From: a virus
Strand: one strand, 5' to 3'
DNA length: 39,195 nucleotides
Virus record (IMG/VR): IMGVR_UViG_3300043449_002306
Location: 1 to 39,195 of that record
Shown here in pieces: positions 16,444 through 24,953 of this stretch. Under the pieces are notes generated by a model. The model was not told where the DNA came from. It worked only from the letters and a program-made list of their open reading frames with translations, and did not search any database. The position numbers and the translations under genes are program-made. How positions within the stretch are numbered: the stretch's first letter is position 1; every line of letters starts with the position of its first letter.

Positions 16444-17979
16444 ATGAATTTAAAAAATTTACCATTTAAACAATCGTTTTCTTCAATCATAAAACCGGTT
16501 GTTTCAAAAGAAAAAGACGAATTGCTTGCGATTGCTTCTTTAAATGAGCTTTCTCATTTTATTCCGAATATAGATGCGACGCAACACATTGATCTTCTTC
16601 CAATTGCTTTTAATGCTTGCGTTGTTAATAGAGTAAATAAAAATGGAGATGTTATAAATACAGATACAGCTTTAGCTATTTATAAAAATTTTATTAATAA
16701 ATTCATAGATACAGAACATAATAGACAAAAGGTAATTGGAGTTATATTAACTTCTTCCTTAAGTGAATTTGGAACAGATAAACTATTAACAGAAAGCGAA
16801 GTAATTGGAACAGATAGACCATTTAATATTACATTGGGTGGAGTTGTTTGGAAAGCTGTTAATGAAAACCTTTGTGATTTAATTGAAGAATCTAATGACC
16901 CAACTTCAGAACATTATTTAAATATATCGGCAAGTTGGGAATTAGGATTTTCTGGATATAAAATTATTGAACTTGACGCTGGAGAAAAGAATTTAATAAA
17001 TCCAGTAGAAATAACTGATCCAGAACACAAAGAAACTATTAAAAAATATTTAAAATGCTTTGGTGGAGTTGGTGTCAAAGACGGAAAAAATTATTATCGT
17101 ATGCCTCATGAAGATGTTATACCTATGGGAGTTGCTCTTACTGAAAAGCCAGCGGCAGATGTTGTCGGCGTTGCAATAGACAAAACTGAAACAAATGCCA
17201 GCATTTCCGAAGTTAATGCCAGTTCATCAGAAGAAAATATTTCACATTTAAATAAAAATAATGTAAATCAAGAAAGAATAACTATTATGAAAATTACGTC
17301 CATTCAAGATATAACCGACGAGAATTTGAAGCAATGCACTGCTTCAGCAGTTACAGAATTTATTGCTTCTGAAATTAAAAAGGCTAGCGAGGTTTATGCA
17401 ACCGAAAAAGCTGAAAAAGAAGATATGCACAAGAAGTTACAATCTCAACATGAAGAACTCTCTAAAAGTGTTGCACAAATGCAAGATGTAATTGCAGCTC
17501 TTCATAAAGAAAAAGAAGAACGCATTGCAATGGATATGTTCAATGCTCGCATGGGAGAAGTTTGCGGCAAATATGACCTTCCTCATGATGTAGCCAAAGT
17601 TGTTGCTGAGGATGTTAAGTCTTGCGCAAATGAAGATATGTATGCCACTTGGCAATCTAAGGCTGAAGCTCTTCTTAGACCTTATTTGAAAAAAGCTAAA
17701 GCCCAAGATATGGAAATGGAAGCTTCTGTTGCAGTTGAAAATAAGCCAGAAACTAAAGTAGAAAATACTGAGGAATCCAAGGCTTCTGTTGAACAACCAA
17801 AAGAAGAGGCTAAAGAAGAAAAGAAAGAAGAAGCTGTAGCCAATGTCGTTGAAGAAGTTTTAGATAATGCAAAAGAAGAAAAGGCTGGTATTCCAAATAC
17901 TTCCAGCGCGAGTGCGCCAGGATTAAAAGAGAGATATCAAGCCGCTTTTGCCGCAGAAAATTTTGTTATTAAATTATAA
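16444..17979 (+). CDS. Prohead protease fused to scaffold protein
   Basis: Residues 1-245 form an assemblin-like prohead protease: a beta-strand NACVVNRVNKNGDV, a candidate catalytic His in TEHNR (H92), a candidate Ser in NISASWEL (S162 or S164), and the typical GVALTEKPA segment (229-237). A serine/asparagine-rich linker (about 248-280) leads to a charged helical scaffold (282-511) with coiled-coil stretches and a Glu/Lys-rich end. The in-frame ATG at 17287 (M282, MKITSIQ) is a likely internal start giving free scaffold, as lambda Nu3 is made from within gene C. The scaffold half uses more GC-rich codons than the protease half. It precedes the cement and capsid genes, the classical order. 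Confidence 0.8.
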   Translation: MNLKNLPFKQSFSSIIKPVVSKEKDELLAIASLNELSHFIPNIDATQHIDLLPIAFNACVVNRVNKNGDVINTDTALAIYKNFINKFIDTEHNRQKVIGVILTSSLSEFGTDKLLTESEVIGTDRPFNITLGGVVWKAVNENLCDLIEESNDPTSEHYLNISASWELGFSGYKIIELDAGEKNLINPVEITDPEHKETIKKYLKCFGGVGVKDGKNYYRMPHEDVIPMGVALTEKPAADVVGVAIDKTETNASISEVNASSSEENISHLNKNNVNQERITIMKITSIQDITDENLKQCTASAVTEFIASEIKKASEVYATEKAEKEDMHKKLQSQHEELSKSVAQMQDVIAALHKEKEERIAMDMFNARMGEVCGKYDLPHDVAKVVAEDVKSCANEDMYATWQSKAEALLRPYLKKAKAQDMEMEASVAVENKPETKVENTEESKASVEQPKEEAKEEKKEEAVANVVEEVLDNAKEEKAGIPNTSSASAPGLKERYQAAFAAENFVIKL

Positions 17980-18006
17980 AACAAATAAAAAAACAAGGAG
18001 ATAATT

Positions 18007-18558
18007 ATGCCATTATTAAGACCATTTAGAGATTACAATGAGAAAGATGTAATCAATCTTTTCACTTTCTCTGGACAAACCACCAAAGAACAAATCGTTA
18101 ACAGAGGTACACTCGTTAAAGTTGTTGGAGATGGATGGAGACCAGACGTTGAACCAACTGAGTTGCTCGGCAGCTATGGTGATTTCAGCGTAAACAATGT
18201 TCAAGCTCAACGCTACGGAACACCAGCCAAAGTTGGTTTGTGTGGAACTGGAGCTAGTGAATATCCACTTGGATTAACACTTTTTGATGTTCGTGAGCTT
18301 GATGAAAATGGTATTCCACTCAAGTATAACCCACGTAAGGCTGCCGAATTAGAAGCCTGCATTTCTGGTCAAACAGTTCCAGTTGTTACTAAAGGCATTT
18401 TCCTTTACCAAGGTTTAACCGGAACAGTAACCCCAGGAGGCCCAATTTACGCTGGACCAACTGGAAGTATTACTACAACAAACGCTGGAAAACAAGTAGG
18501 TATTGCTCTTGGCGTTACTGGAGTTGATGGTTCATGCTTAATTAGACTTAGCATATAA
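18007..18558 (+). CDS. Capsid cement/decoration protein
   Basis: The second half of this 183-residue protein has the layout of phage head-stabilising proteins: a beta-strand VPVVTKGIFLYQG, a glycine turn with GGPIYAGPTGS, then GKQVGIALGVT and a final LIRLSI, a small beta-barrel. Cement proteins bind the mature capsid lattice. It lies directly upstream of the major capsid gene and is preceded by AAGGAGATAATT, one of only two strong Shine-Dalgarno sequences in the window, which implies high copy number. Codon use is richer in GC than in the fibre genes. Family placement is from pattern and context. Confidence 0.7.
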   Translation: MPLLRPFRDYNEKDVINLFTFSGQTTKEQIVNRGTLVKVVGDGWRPDVEPTELLGSYGDFSVNNVQAQRYGTPAKVGLCGTGASEYPLGLTLFDVRELDENGIPLKYNPRKAAELEACISGQTVPVVTKGIFLYQGLTGTVTPGGPIYAGPTGSITTTNAGKQVGIALGVTGVDGSCLIRLSI

Positions 18559-18589
18559 TATTTAAAATTAAAAACAAAGGAGACAATTT

Positions 18590-19780
18590 ATGGAAATCAA
18601 ATTAAAAAATACACCAGAGCAAGTAGAGCTTATCAAGGCAATGGGTTCAAAGAACTCTGCCGTTGCCCGTGAAGCCACTGAAGCAATTGCCGCTTTCTTA
18701 GCGCCAGTTATCAAGAAAGTTCTTTTAACTGCTGGAACAGCTTCCACAGTTTATCGCGACGTTGAATTTGATGAGGACTCTGATCCTTCAATTCCACTCG
18801 ACCTCTTCTATAATGAAGGCGCTGGATATGTTACCGTTTGGAGCCAAACCCAAGCTGGTGGACTTCCAACCTCCCAAGTAGAAGGCATGAAAGAAGTTAA
18901 GTTCGGTACCTACCGCCTTGACTCCGCCGTTTCTTTCAATAAAAAGTATGCTCGTAAGAGTCGTCTTGATGTTGTAAGCAAGGCTATTGAACGCATGGTT
19001 AACGAAGTTCTTGTTAAGCAAGAGCGTAATGCTTGGGCAGTTATCCTCAAAGCCCTTGCCGAAGCTTATACTCCAGTTTATGCTGGTGCCGCCGGAACTG
19101 CTTCAGCCACCTATTATCACACGATAAATTCTGTTGCATACAAAAATTTCCTTTTGCAAGACTTAAACAACTTGATTGTTCGTATTAAAAGAATAAACGA
19201 GTCCTATTCTGGAAATACTCCAGTTCAACCATATTCTCATGGTATAACTGACTTGTATGTTTCTCCAGAAGTTAAGGCTCAAATTCGTGCTTTTGCTTAT
19301 AATCCAATTCGTACAGATTCTGCTTCAATTTCAGATGGAGATAATCAATTTTTAAGTGACAATCTTCGTGATGAAATTTTTAAGAATGCTGGCATGCAAA
19401 GCATTTTTGGAGTAAATATTGTCGAATTAGTTGAATTTGGTCTTGGCCAAAAATATAATACATTGTTCAACTCATTTGCTGCCGGTGGTCAACTTACTAC
19501 TGGATCAGGAGCAGAATATTCCGCAAATTCAAAAGCAAATTGGAAGGGTGCTAACGATGCACAAGTTTGCATCGGTATCGATAATACTCGCGGAGCCTAT
19601 GTGCGTCCAGTAGCTGTTCAAGCTGAATCAGGCGGAACTTTCTCAGTTCTTCCAGATGGTCAATTTGATATGTACGGCTCTCGCGTACAAAAGGTTGGTT
19701 TTTATGGATTCCTTGAAGAAGGTCGCGTTTGTTTAGACGCACGTTCGACAGTTGGTATCATAATTAATGAAGCAGCTTAA
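18590..19780 (+). CDS. Major capsid protein, HK97 fold
   Basis: This 396-residue protein has the size and features of an HK97-type capsid protein. There is a short helical N-terminal arm (1-45), then VYRDVEFDEDSDPSIPLDLFYN. A long spine helix around SRLDVVSKAIERMVNEVLVKQERNAWAVILKALAEA (about 124-159) follows, and a P- and A-domain part ends with GRVCLDARSTVGIIIN. It follows the protease/scaffold and cement genes and has a strong AAAGGAGACAATTT ribosome site. GC content and codon bias are higher than around it, consistent with very high expression. An intrinsic terminator follows 34 nt after the stop. Confidence 0.85.
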   Translation: MEIKLKNTPEQVELIKAMGSKNSAVAREATEAIAAFLAPVIKKVLLTAGTASTVYRDVEFDEDSDPSIPLDLFYNEGAGYVTVWSQTQAGGLPTSQVEGMKEVKFGTYRLDSAVSFNKKYARKSRLDVVSKAIERMVNEVLVKQERNAWAVILKALAEAYTPVYAGAAGTASATYYHTINSVAYKNFLLQDLNNLIVRIKRINESYSGNTPVQPYSHGITDLYVSPEVKAQIRAFAYNPIRTDSASISDGDNQFLSDNLRDEIFKNAGMQSIFGVNIVELVEFGLGQKYNTLFNSFAAGGQLTTGSGAEYSANSKANWKGANDAQVCIGIDNTRGAYVRPVAVQAESGGTFSVLPDGQFDMYGSRVQKVGFYGFLEEGRVCLDARSTVGIIINEAA

Positions 19781-19813
19781 TAAATTTTAATTATAAAAAT
19801 TAAAATAAACAAT

Positions 19814-19848
19814 AACGGGGAGCCTAAAAACTCCCCGTTTTTTATTTT
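19814..19848 (+). terminator. Intrinsic terminator after the capsid gene
   Basis: A perfect 8-bp stem, ACGGGGAG (19815-19822) with CTCCCCGT (19831-19838), has an 8-nt loop and is followed by TTTTTTATTTT. It is the clearest rho-independent terminator in the window and closes the capsid unit. Confidence 0.92.
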
Positions 19849-19867
19849 CATTTTGAACAAAAAAAAC

Positions 19868-19878
19868 TATAATAAATA
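19868..19878 (+). promoter_or_regulatory. Possible -10 element for the post-terminator gene
   Basis: TATAATAAATA lies between the terminator and the ATG at 19890. A TATAAT box is consistent with a promoter, which this gene needs because it sits just past a terminator. The upstream TTGAAC (19853) is only 9 nt away, too close for a normal -35. Similar TATAATAAAT strings occur at 6411 and 35457. Confidence 0.3.
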
Positions 19879-19889
19879 AAGGAAAAAAT

Positions 19890-20243
19890 ATGCCCAAAAA
19901 GAAAAATGAAAAATTAAACTCTCTCTCTCAAACTCATGCGAAAACTGAAACTAAAGAATTAACTTCTCTTGATCAAGTATGGGGTTTTAATGAACTTTCA
20001 AGATATGGAACTCTTGATGAAAATGAATATCAACAACGTCTTATAAATATGACCCGTTCGGATTTAGAAAATCATGCTCGAAGCATGGGCGCTCTTGTTG
20101 TAGAAAGTTCTGAAAGATTAAGAGAGCTTCTTTTGAAACAATTTCGTGCTTATGTTCTTTCTTTAAATAAACCAGCTTCTCAAAATCCAAAAGAAACTAA
20201 ACTTTCCAAAGATGCTGAAAAAGTTTTGAGAGAAGGTCGCTAA
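19890..20243 (+). CDS. Small conserved-type hypothetical, SAP-like helices
   Basis: The first 30 residues of this 117-residue, mainly helical protein are charged and flexible. Residues 42-86, from DENEYQQRLINMTRSDLENHARSMG to the RLRELLLKQFRAYV helix, resemble the helix-extended-helix of SAP/Rho-N type nucleic-acid-binding modules: a helix, a short turn, then a basic helix. It follows the major capsid gene but is separated from it by the terminator, and it has its own purine-rich TAAAGGA upstream. In many phages a small head-completion or connector gene sits here. Function is not assigned. Confidence 0.55.
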   Translation: MPKKKNEKLNSLSQTHAKTETKELTSLDQVWGFNELSRYGTLDENEYQQRLINMTRSDLENHARSMGALVVESSERLRELLLKQFRAYVLSLNKPASQNPKETKLSKDAEKVLREGR

Positions 20244-20257
20244 TGTTTACGCTATTT

Positions 20258-20272
20258 TAGTGTAAATATAAA
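20258..20272 (+). promoter_or_regulatory. Putative late promoter motif, main fibre unit
   Basis: TAGTGTAAATATAAA has GTGTA at 20260, 15 nt before the ATG at 20275. TTTAC at 20247-20251 partly mirrors GTGTAAA. It would drive the large fibre and the three paralogues after it. Confidence 0.55.
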
Positions 20273-20274
20273 AT

Positions 20275-23200
20275 ATGGCGACTTATGATAGTAAAGTAAG
20301 GTTAAGGCAATTAAATCAACCAGAACTTTCAGGATATATTATAGAAGTAATAGGAGAGATTCCTAATACTGGTGATTTAAATAATGTATTTTATCCCTTA
20401 AATTCTAATCCAAATAATTTTGTTACAACTGGTCAAACTGGCGATTTTATAACACAAATTCAATTAGATAATAATTATTATCAAACACTAATTTATCTAT
20501 CTCAAAATTATTATCCATTAAATAATCCTAGTGGGTATGTTTTTAGTTCTAGTCCAATAGTTTATGCAACTGGAAATCAAAACATCTCAGGTGTTAAAAA
20601 TTTTTCAAATCGCCCTCTCGTAAGTGGAATTCCAATCTCTTTGTCTGGAGAAACTTATAATTCGGTTCTCATCACAGGAAATCAAATAGTTAGTGGAACA
20701 AAGACTTTTCAAAGAATAGATGTTAAAGAAACTGCCTTTTTTTACGATCCATTTTACAGTATAAACGCACTTGCTTTTGAATATGGAAATAATTTTATTT
20801 TATCAGGAACTGGTGGACAAAAAATCGAAATTTACAAAGGAATAATAACCGGTTTTGATAATATTTCAGCAATAAATATTTTAAAAAGTGGTTATCAAGT
20901 TATAGCTTCAAATCAATTAAGCGGCGGTAGCGGAATAAAAATTGAACAAATTAATAATTCTATAAAAATTTCTGTAACTGGAATCCAAGGAGGAGAAGTT
21001 GTTTATCCCGAAAATCCAAATACAGTTTATACAACAGGAAATCAATCAATTAGTGGAAACAAAAATTTTGATTCAACAGTTCAATTTAATTCAATAGTTT
21101 ATGCTGCTAACGAAGCATTAACAATAGACACAGGAAGTTTATCAATTTACGACAGTTCAAGTGGTCAAATATTTTTTGATTGGCAAAATGGCCAAAAATT
21201 TAATTTGACTTCTCTTGACGGAAATGCTCAGATTAAATATTTTCAAAAAATAATTACTGGATTTGAAAATATACATTCAAAAAATATTACAGTTTCTAAT
21301 TTGACTGTCACCGGAAATCCAATTGGTGGCCAAAATTTGGGTGACGCTTTTGGAGTTTATAAAAACTCTTCGAATAACACTTTAAATTTTAGAACAATAA
21401 GGGCCGGGACAGGAATGGAAATAAAAATTTCCTCAGATGAATTAATTTTAGATTTTACAGGATCAATAAATCAACAAACTATACAAAACGTAATTTATAC
21501 CACTGGCTCGCAAACAATAAGTGGTTATAAAACTTTTGAAAGTGGAGCCAATTTTAAAGATAAACTTTTATTTAGTGGAAATTCAATAATTACTGGGGTA
21601 GAAAATTTAGGAACTGGATTTAATTTATTCACTGGTATAAACAATAAAAACGAATTAAAATTTAGAAGCTTGAGGGCTGGTAGTGGAATAAAAATTTCTG
21701 GAGATAATCAATATATAAATATAGAATTTACCGGAGGAACATTTTCTACTACAGCAGACACAAAAGATGTCGTTTTCACAACTGGTAACCAAACAATAAG
21801 TGGTTATAAAACTTTTGAAAGTGGATCAGAGTTTAAAACTAAATTGCTTTTTAGTGGGAATCAGGTTGCAACCGGAGGACAAAATTTAGGAAATGGAAAT
21901 AAGGTATATTTAAATACTGGCTCAACTACTTCTTTAAAATTTAGAACATTAACAGAAGGAAGTGGTATAAAAATTATTGAAGATAATGACGTTTTAAGAA
22001 TTTCTGTAACTGGAATACAGGGTGGAGAAATAATTTATCCTGATAATCCAAATATCGTTTACATAACTGGAAATCAAAATATATCTGGAGAAAAATTATT
22101 TTTTAATAAAGTTGGAATTGGCTCCGGATCATTAAGAGGAATTTTGGATGTAAATGGAAAAATAGACTACTCTCTTCCATATGTAACCGCTTCTGATCCT
22201 TCGTTATATATTGTCTATGGAGATGGAGGATATTATGTATCAGATGGATATTATTTTAGTTTTTACGTATATGGATATAAAGATGTAGAAGGTGAGAGAA
22301 TTTATTCATTACCTATTCAGTTTTATGGAACAGACAATAGTCTTTCAGATTTTTATTATCTACAAGCTTATTGGGACATGAATAGTGATTATGATGGATA
22401 CTATGTTTTAATAGACCAAGATTCTCCAATGGGAATTACTAATGGATATAGTAGCCCTTCATATGGAATATTATTAGAAGGTTACACAAACAACTCTTTT
22501 GAAATTGGAAAATATAATTCTCAAGGTTATGTAACTGAAACAAGTAGTCTTTATCAAGACGTGGGCACTATAGGATACCCAAATCTTTTTTCAAAGATAA
22601 TTGAATCTGAATTTTATTTAACGACAGGATTAAATAATAAATTAATAATTAACACCAAATCTGTAGAAATTAATAAAAATTTATTATTAAGTGGATATTT
22701 AATTAATGGAGAAGGAAATCCAACGGAAAGCATTATAATTGGTTCTGGGGCAGCCAAAAACGCTTTAAATCAAGTAAGTGAATCCAATATAATTGGTAAA
22801 AAAGCTGGTTATCATACTGCATATTCAAGTTCTAATATCAATTACTCTAATTTAATTGGATCAAGCGCTGGAATAAATGCTGAGGGAATTAATTTTGCAA
22901 ATATAATTGGATATGAAGCAGAAAAAGAATCTACAACTTTTGAATATTCAAATTCGATTGGTTTTCAAGCTGGAAGATTTTCAAAAAATACTTTAAATAG
23001 CAATTTTATAGGTTCAGCTGCCGGAGGATCTTCTTCTGGTAATCAATATTCTAATGCAATTGGATATTTGGCGGATGAAAACTCAATTAATTCTCAATTT
23101 AATAATTCTATAGGATATTATGCCGGGGGATTGGCGAAAAACATTAGTAAATCTAATTTTATTGGATACGAGGCTGGATATAATTCTAGTGGAGCTAACA

Positions 23201-24039
23201 ATAGTATATTTATAGGATATCAAGCTGGAAAAAATAATACAGTTGATAATTCAAGTAATAAATCATCAATTTTAATTGGTAATTATACATCAACAAGTGG
23301 ATTTTCTAACAGTATAGCTATAGGACAAGCAGTTTCAAACAGTTACGAAAGACAATTAAATATAGGAAACATTATATATGCCAGCGGTATAAAAACTGGA
23401 ATTTCTTCATCCTCTAATCCAGTATTAGGTAAAGTTGGTATATTAATGGAAAGGCCAGAGTATACATTGGATGTTAGTGGAGATTGCAGAATCAGTGGTA
23501 ATTTATATATTAGTGGAAGCATTTTCAAGAATGGAGCTGAATATGGTGGCGGTGGCAATAGTAATTTACAAGACGTAGTTTATACAACTGGTAATCAAAC
23601 AATATCTGGAATTAAAACGTTTGCAAATAAAATTGTTTTAAATGAAACTTTATCTGGAAAAAATATTTTAAGTGAAAAAGAAGGATATGGAGCTGGAATC
23701 TATACCTTTAAAAAAGGATTAAATACAAACGCAAGCGGAAATATTTTTGGAATTTTCGATACAGGTTTTGCAGCTCAAATTTTTGATGTAATGATTAATT
23801 CTTCTTATTCAGTAGCTAAAAAATATTCAATTGTTCATCAAAGTGGTTCAAATCCAATAAGTTACTTGAATGTAAATAGCGGTCCACTTCAAGGTAATGA
23901 TTATGAAACTTCGTTTTTTCAAAGTGGAAATAGTGGAGTAGCAATGGCTGTCAAAAATATTGGAGTTAGCTCTGGAACATTTTTAGTAACATTATTTTTG
24001 GGAGCTTCGCCAAATAAAGTTAGTGTTATAGAATATTAA
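20275..24039 (+). CDS. Long modular tail fibre with YadA-like repeats
   Basis: At 1254 residues this is the longest product in the window. The N-terminus (VRLRQLNQPELSGYI) matches that of the collagen-like fibre. About seven copies of a TGNQ-I-SG-KTF motif occur, including ATGNQNISGVKNF, TTGSQTISGYKTF and TTGNQTISGIKTF, each opening a beta-rich module with a GSGI(K/E)I segment. Residues about 820-1025 are a run of IG-x-x-AG repeats (SNLIGSSAG, SNFIGYEAG, FIGYQAG) like the left-handed beta-roll of trimeric adhesins. A VGILMERPEYTLDVSG segment follows. The whole suggests a trimeric shaft with a distal binding region at the C-terminus. Two modules share a 35-bp DNA repeat (21511, 21790). Confidence 0.85.
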   Translation: MATYDSKVRLRQLNQPELSGYIIEVIGEIPNTGDLNNVFYPLNSNPNNFVTTGQTGDFITQIQLDNNYYQTLIYLSQNYYPLNNPSGYVFSSSPIVYATGNQNISGVKNFSNRPLVSGIPISLSGETYNSVLITGNQIVSGTKTFQRIDVKETAFFYDPFYSINALAFEYGNNFILSGTGGQKIEIYKGIITGFDNISAINILKSGYQVIASNQLSGGSGIKIEQINNSIKISVTGIQGGEVVYPENPNTVYTTGNQSISGNKNFDSTVQFNSIVYAANEALTIDTGSLSIYDSSSGQIFFDWQNGQKFNLTSLDGNAQIKYFQKIITGFENIHSKNITVSNLTVTGNPIGGQNLGDAFGVYKNSSNNTLNFRTIRAGTGMEIKISSDELILDFTGSINQQTIQNVIYTTGSQTISGYKTFESGANFKDKLLFSGNSIITGVENLGTGFNLFTGINNKNELKFRSLRAGSGIKISGDNQYINIEFTGGTFSTTADTKDVVFTTGNQTISGYKTFESGSEFKTKLLFSGNQVATGGQNLGNGNKVYLNTGSTTSLKFRTLTEGSGIKIIEDNDVLRISVTGIQGGEIIYPDNPNIVYITGNQNISGEKLFFNKVGIGSGSLRGILDVNGKIDYSLPYVTASDPSLYIVYGDGGYYVSDGYYFSFYVYGYKDVEGERIYSLPIQFYGTDNSLSDFYYLQAYWDMNSDYDGYYVLIDQDSPMGITNGYSSPSYGILLEGYTNNSFEIGKYNSQGYVTETSSLYQDVGTIGYPNLFSKIIESEFYLTTGLNNKLIINTKSVEINKNLLLSGYLINGEGNPTESIIIGSGAAKNALNQVSESNIIGKKAGYHTAYSSSNINYSNLIGSSAGINAEGINFANIIGYEAEKESTTFEYSNSIGFQAGRFSKNTLNSNFIGSAAGGSSSGNQYSNAIGYLADENSINSQFNNSIGYYAGGLAKNISKSNFIGYEAGYNSSGANNSIFIGYQAGKNNTVDNSSNKSSILIGNYTSTSGFSNSIAIGQAVSNSYERQLNIGNIIYASGIKTGISSSSNPVLGKVGILMERPEYTLDVSGDCRISGNLYISGSIFKNGAEYGGGGNSNLQDVVYTTGNQTISGIKTFANKIVLNETLSGKNILSEKEGYGAGIYTFKKGLNTNASGNIFGIFDTGFAAQIFDVMINSSYSVAKKYSIVHQSGSNPISYLNVNSGPLQGNDYETSFFQSGNSGVAMAVKNIGVSSGTFLVTLFLGASPNKVSVIEY
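21511..21824 (+). repeat. 35-bp direct repeat inside the fibre gene
   Basis: Positions 21511-21545 and 21790-21824 are identical: CAAACAATAAGTGG through GAAAGTGGA, encoding QTISGYKTFESG. The copies are 279 bp apart, a multiple of three, so recombination between them would delete or add one 93-residue module in frame. Confidence 0.8.
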
Positions 24040-24041
24040 TT

Positions 24042-24944
24042 ATGTCATATGATTTATATAACATTAATGAAAAGATAATAATAAAATCTGATCAAAAAGT
24101 TGGATTTTTAACTAAAAATCCTAGATATAATTTAGAAGTTAGCGGTTCCACTTGGGCAAAAAATATAACTGGAAATAATTTTTCTGGAATTAGTGGATAC
24201 TTTAATTATTTATATGTTTTAGAACCACAAAAAATAGAAAAATTAAATGTAGTTAATAATTTCGTAAATACTGTTTATTTCCAAGATGTAGATGTTTTTG
24301 CTAACAATATATATGGAAATCAATTTAATGTCAATAATTTTTCCGGTATAAATTTTACATTTAACACGGCGAGTGGACAAGACGCCAATGTTCAAAATAT
24401 TTATGCTAAAAATTTAAAAGGAGAAGTTATCGAAACTGATGGAATTTATTTTTCTAATGAAAAATGCAAAATTTTAACGAGTAATGAATTTTTTCCATTT
24501 AATTTATATATTACTGGAAATGATATAGGCGGTTTGGGACCGTCTTTTAATTTTAGCGGAGAATTAAATGGCAGCAGTACCAATGGATATTTTGATATCA
24601 AAAAAATAACTGGAGTAAGAAATGCTACAGAAACCGAAGGGTTACTCCAAACCCCATCAAATATAACATATACTCTTTATCTAACATTTGATTATACTGG
24701 TATTTACAGCAGCATACCAAATATTAATTTCGGTGGCGAAAGAAGGCCAACCGTCTTATTGAGTCCAGGAAATAAAAATGCTGCGATTAATTTAAGTTCA
24801 ATAAAATTACAACAGGGTTATGAATATTTTCAAATTTCACAAGAAATTTTGATGAGTGGCGTTGAATTATTTGATAATTTTAATAAAGTTAAAATGGAAA
24901 GTTATAATCAAATTGGTAAGTGGTATTATATGATTATAGGATAA
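24042..24944 (+). CDS. Fibre-associated protein, tandem paralogue 1 of 3
   Basis: This 300-residue product opens with LYNINEKIIIKSDQKVGFLTKNPRYNLEVSG, a form of the fibre segment usually seen as GIGTxxPxxxLdVxG. The next two genes open the same way. The body has recurring NNFSG and NIYGN turns predicted to be beta-rich. It begins 2 nt after the long fibre stop, so it is part of the same unit. It could be a short fibre or fibre-tip accessory that trimerises with its paralogues. No specific ligand or enzymatic motif is visible. Confidence 0.6.
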   Translation: MSYDLYNINEKIIIKSDQKVGFLTKNPRYNLEVSGSTWAKNITGNNFSGISGYFNYLYVLEPQKIEKLNVVNNFVNTVYFQDVDVFANNIYGNQFNVNNFSGINFTFNTASGQDANVQNIYAKNLKGEVIETDGIYFSNEKCKILTSNEFFPFNLYITGNDIGGLGPSFNFSGELNGSSTNGYFDIKKITGVRNATETEGLLQTPSNITYTLYLTFDYTGIYSSIPNINFGGERRPTVLLSPGNKNAAINLSSIKLQQGYEYFQISQEILMSGVELFDNFNKVKMESYNQIGKWYYMIIG

Positions 24945-24953
24945 TCTTGAAAT

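Noticed and set aside
17437-17796. 119-residue minus-strand open frame
   Set aside because: It lies wholly opposite the scaffold coding region and has a composition typical of the complement of a Lys/Glu-rich gene.
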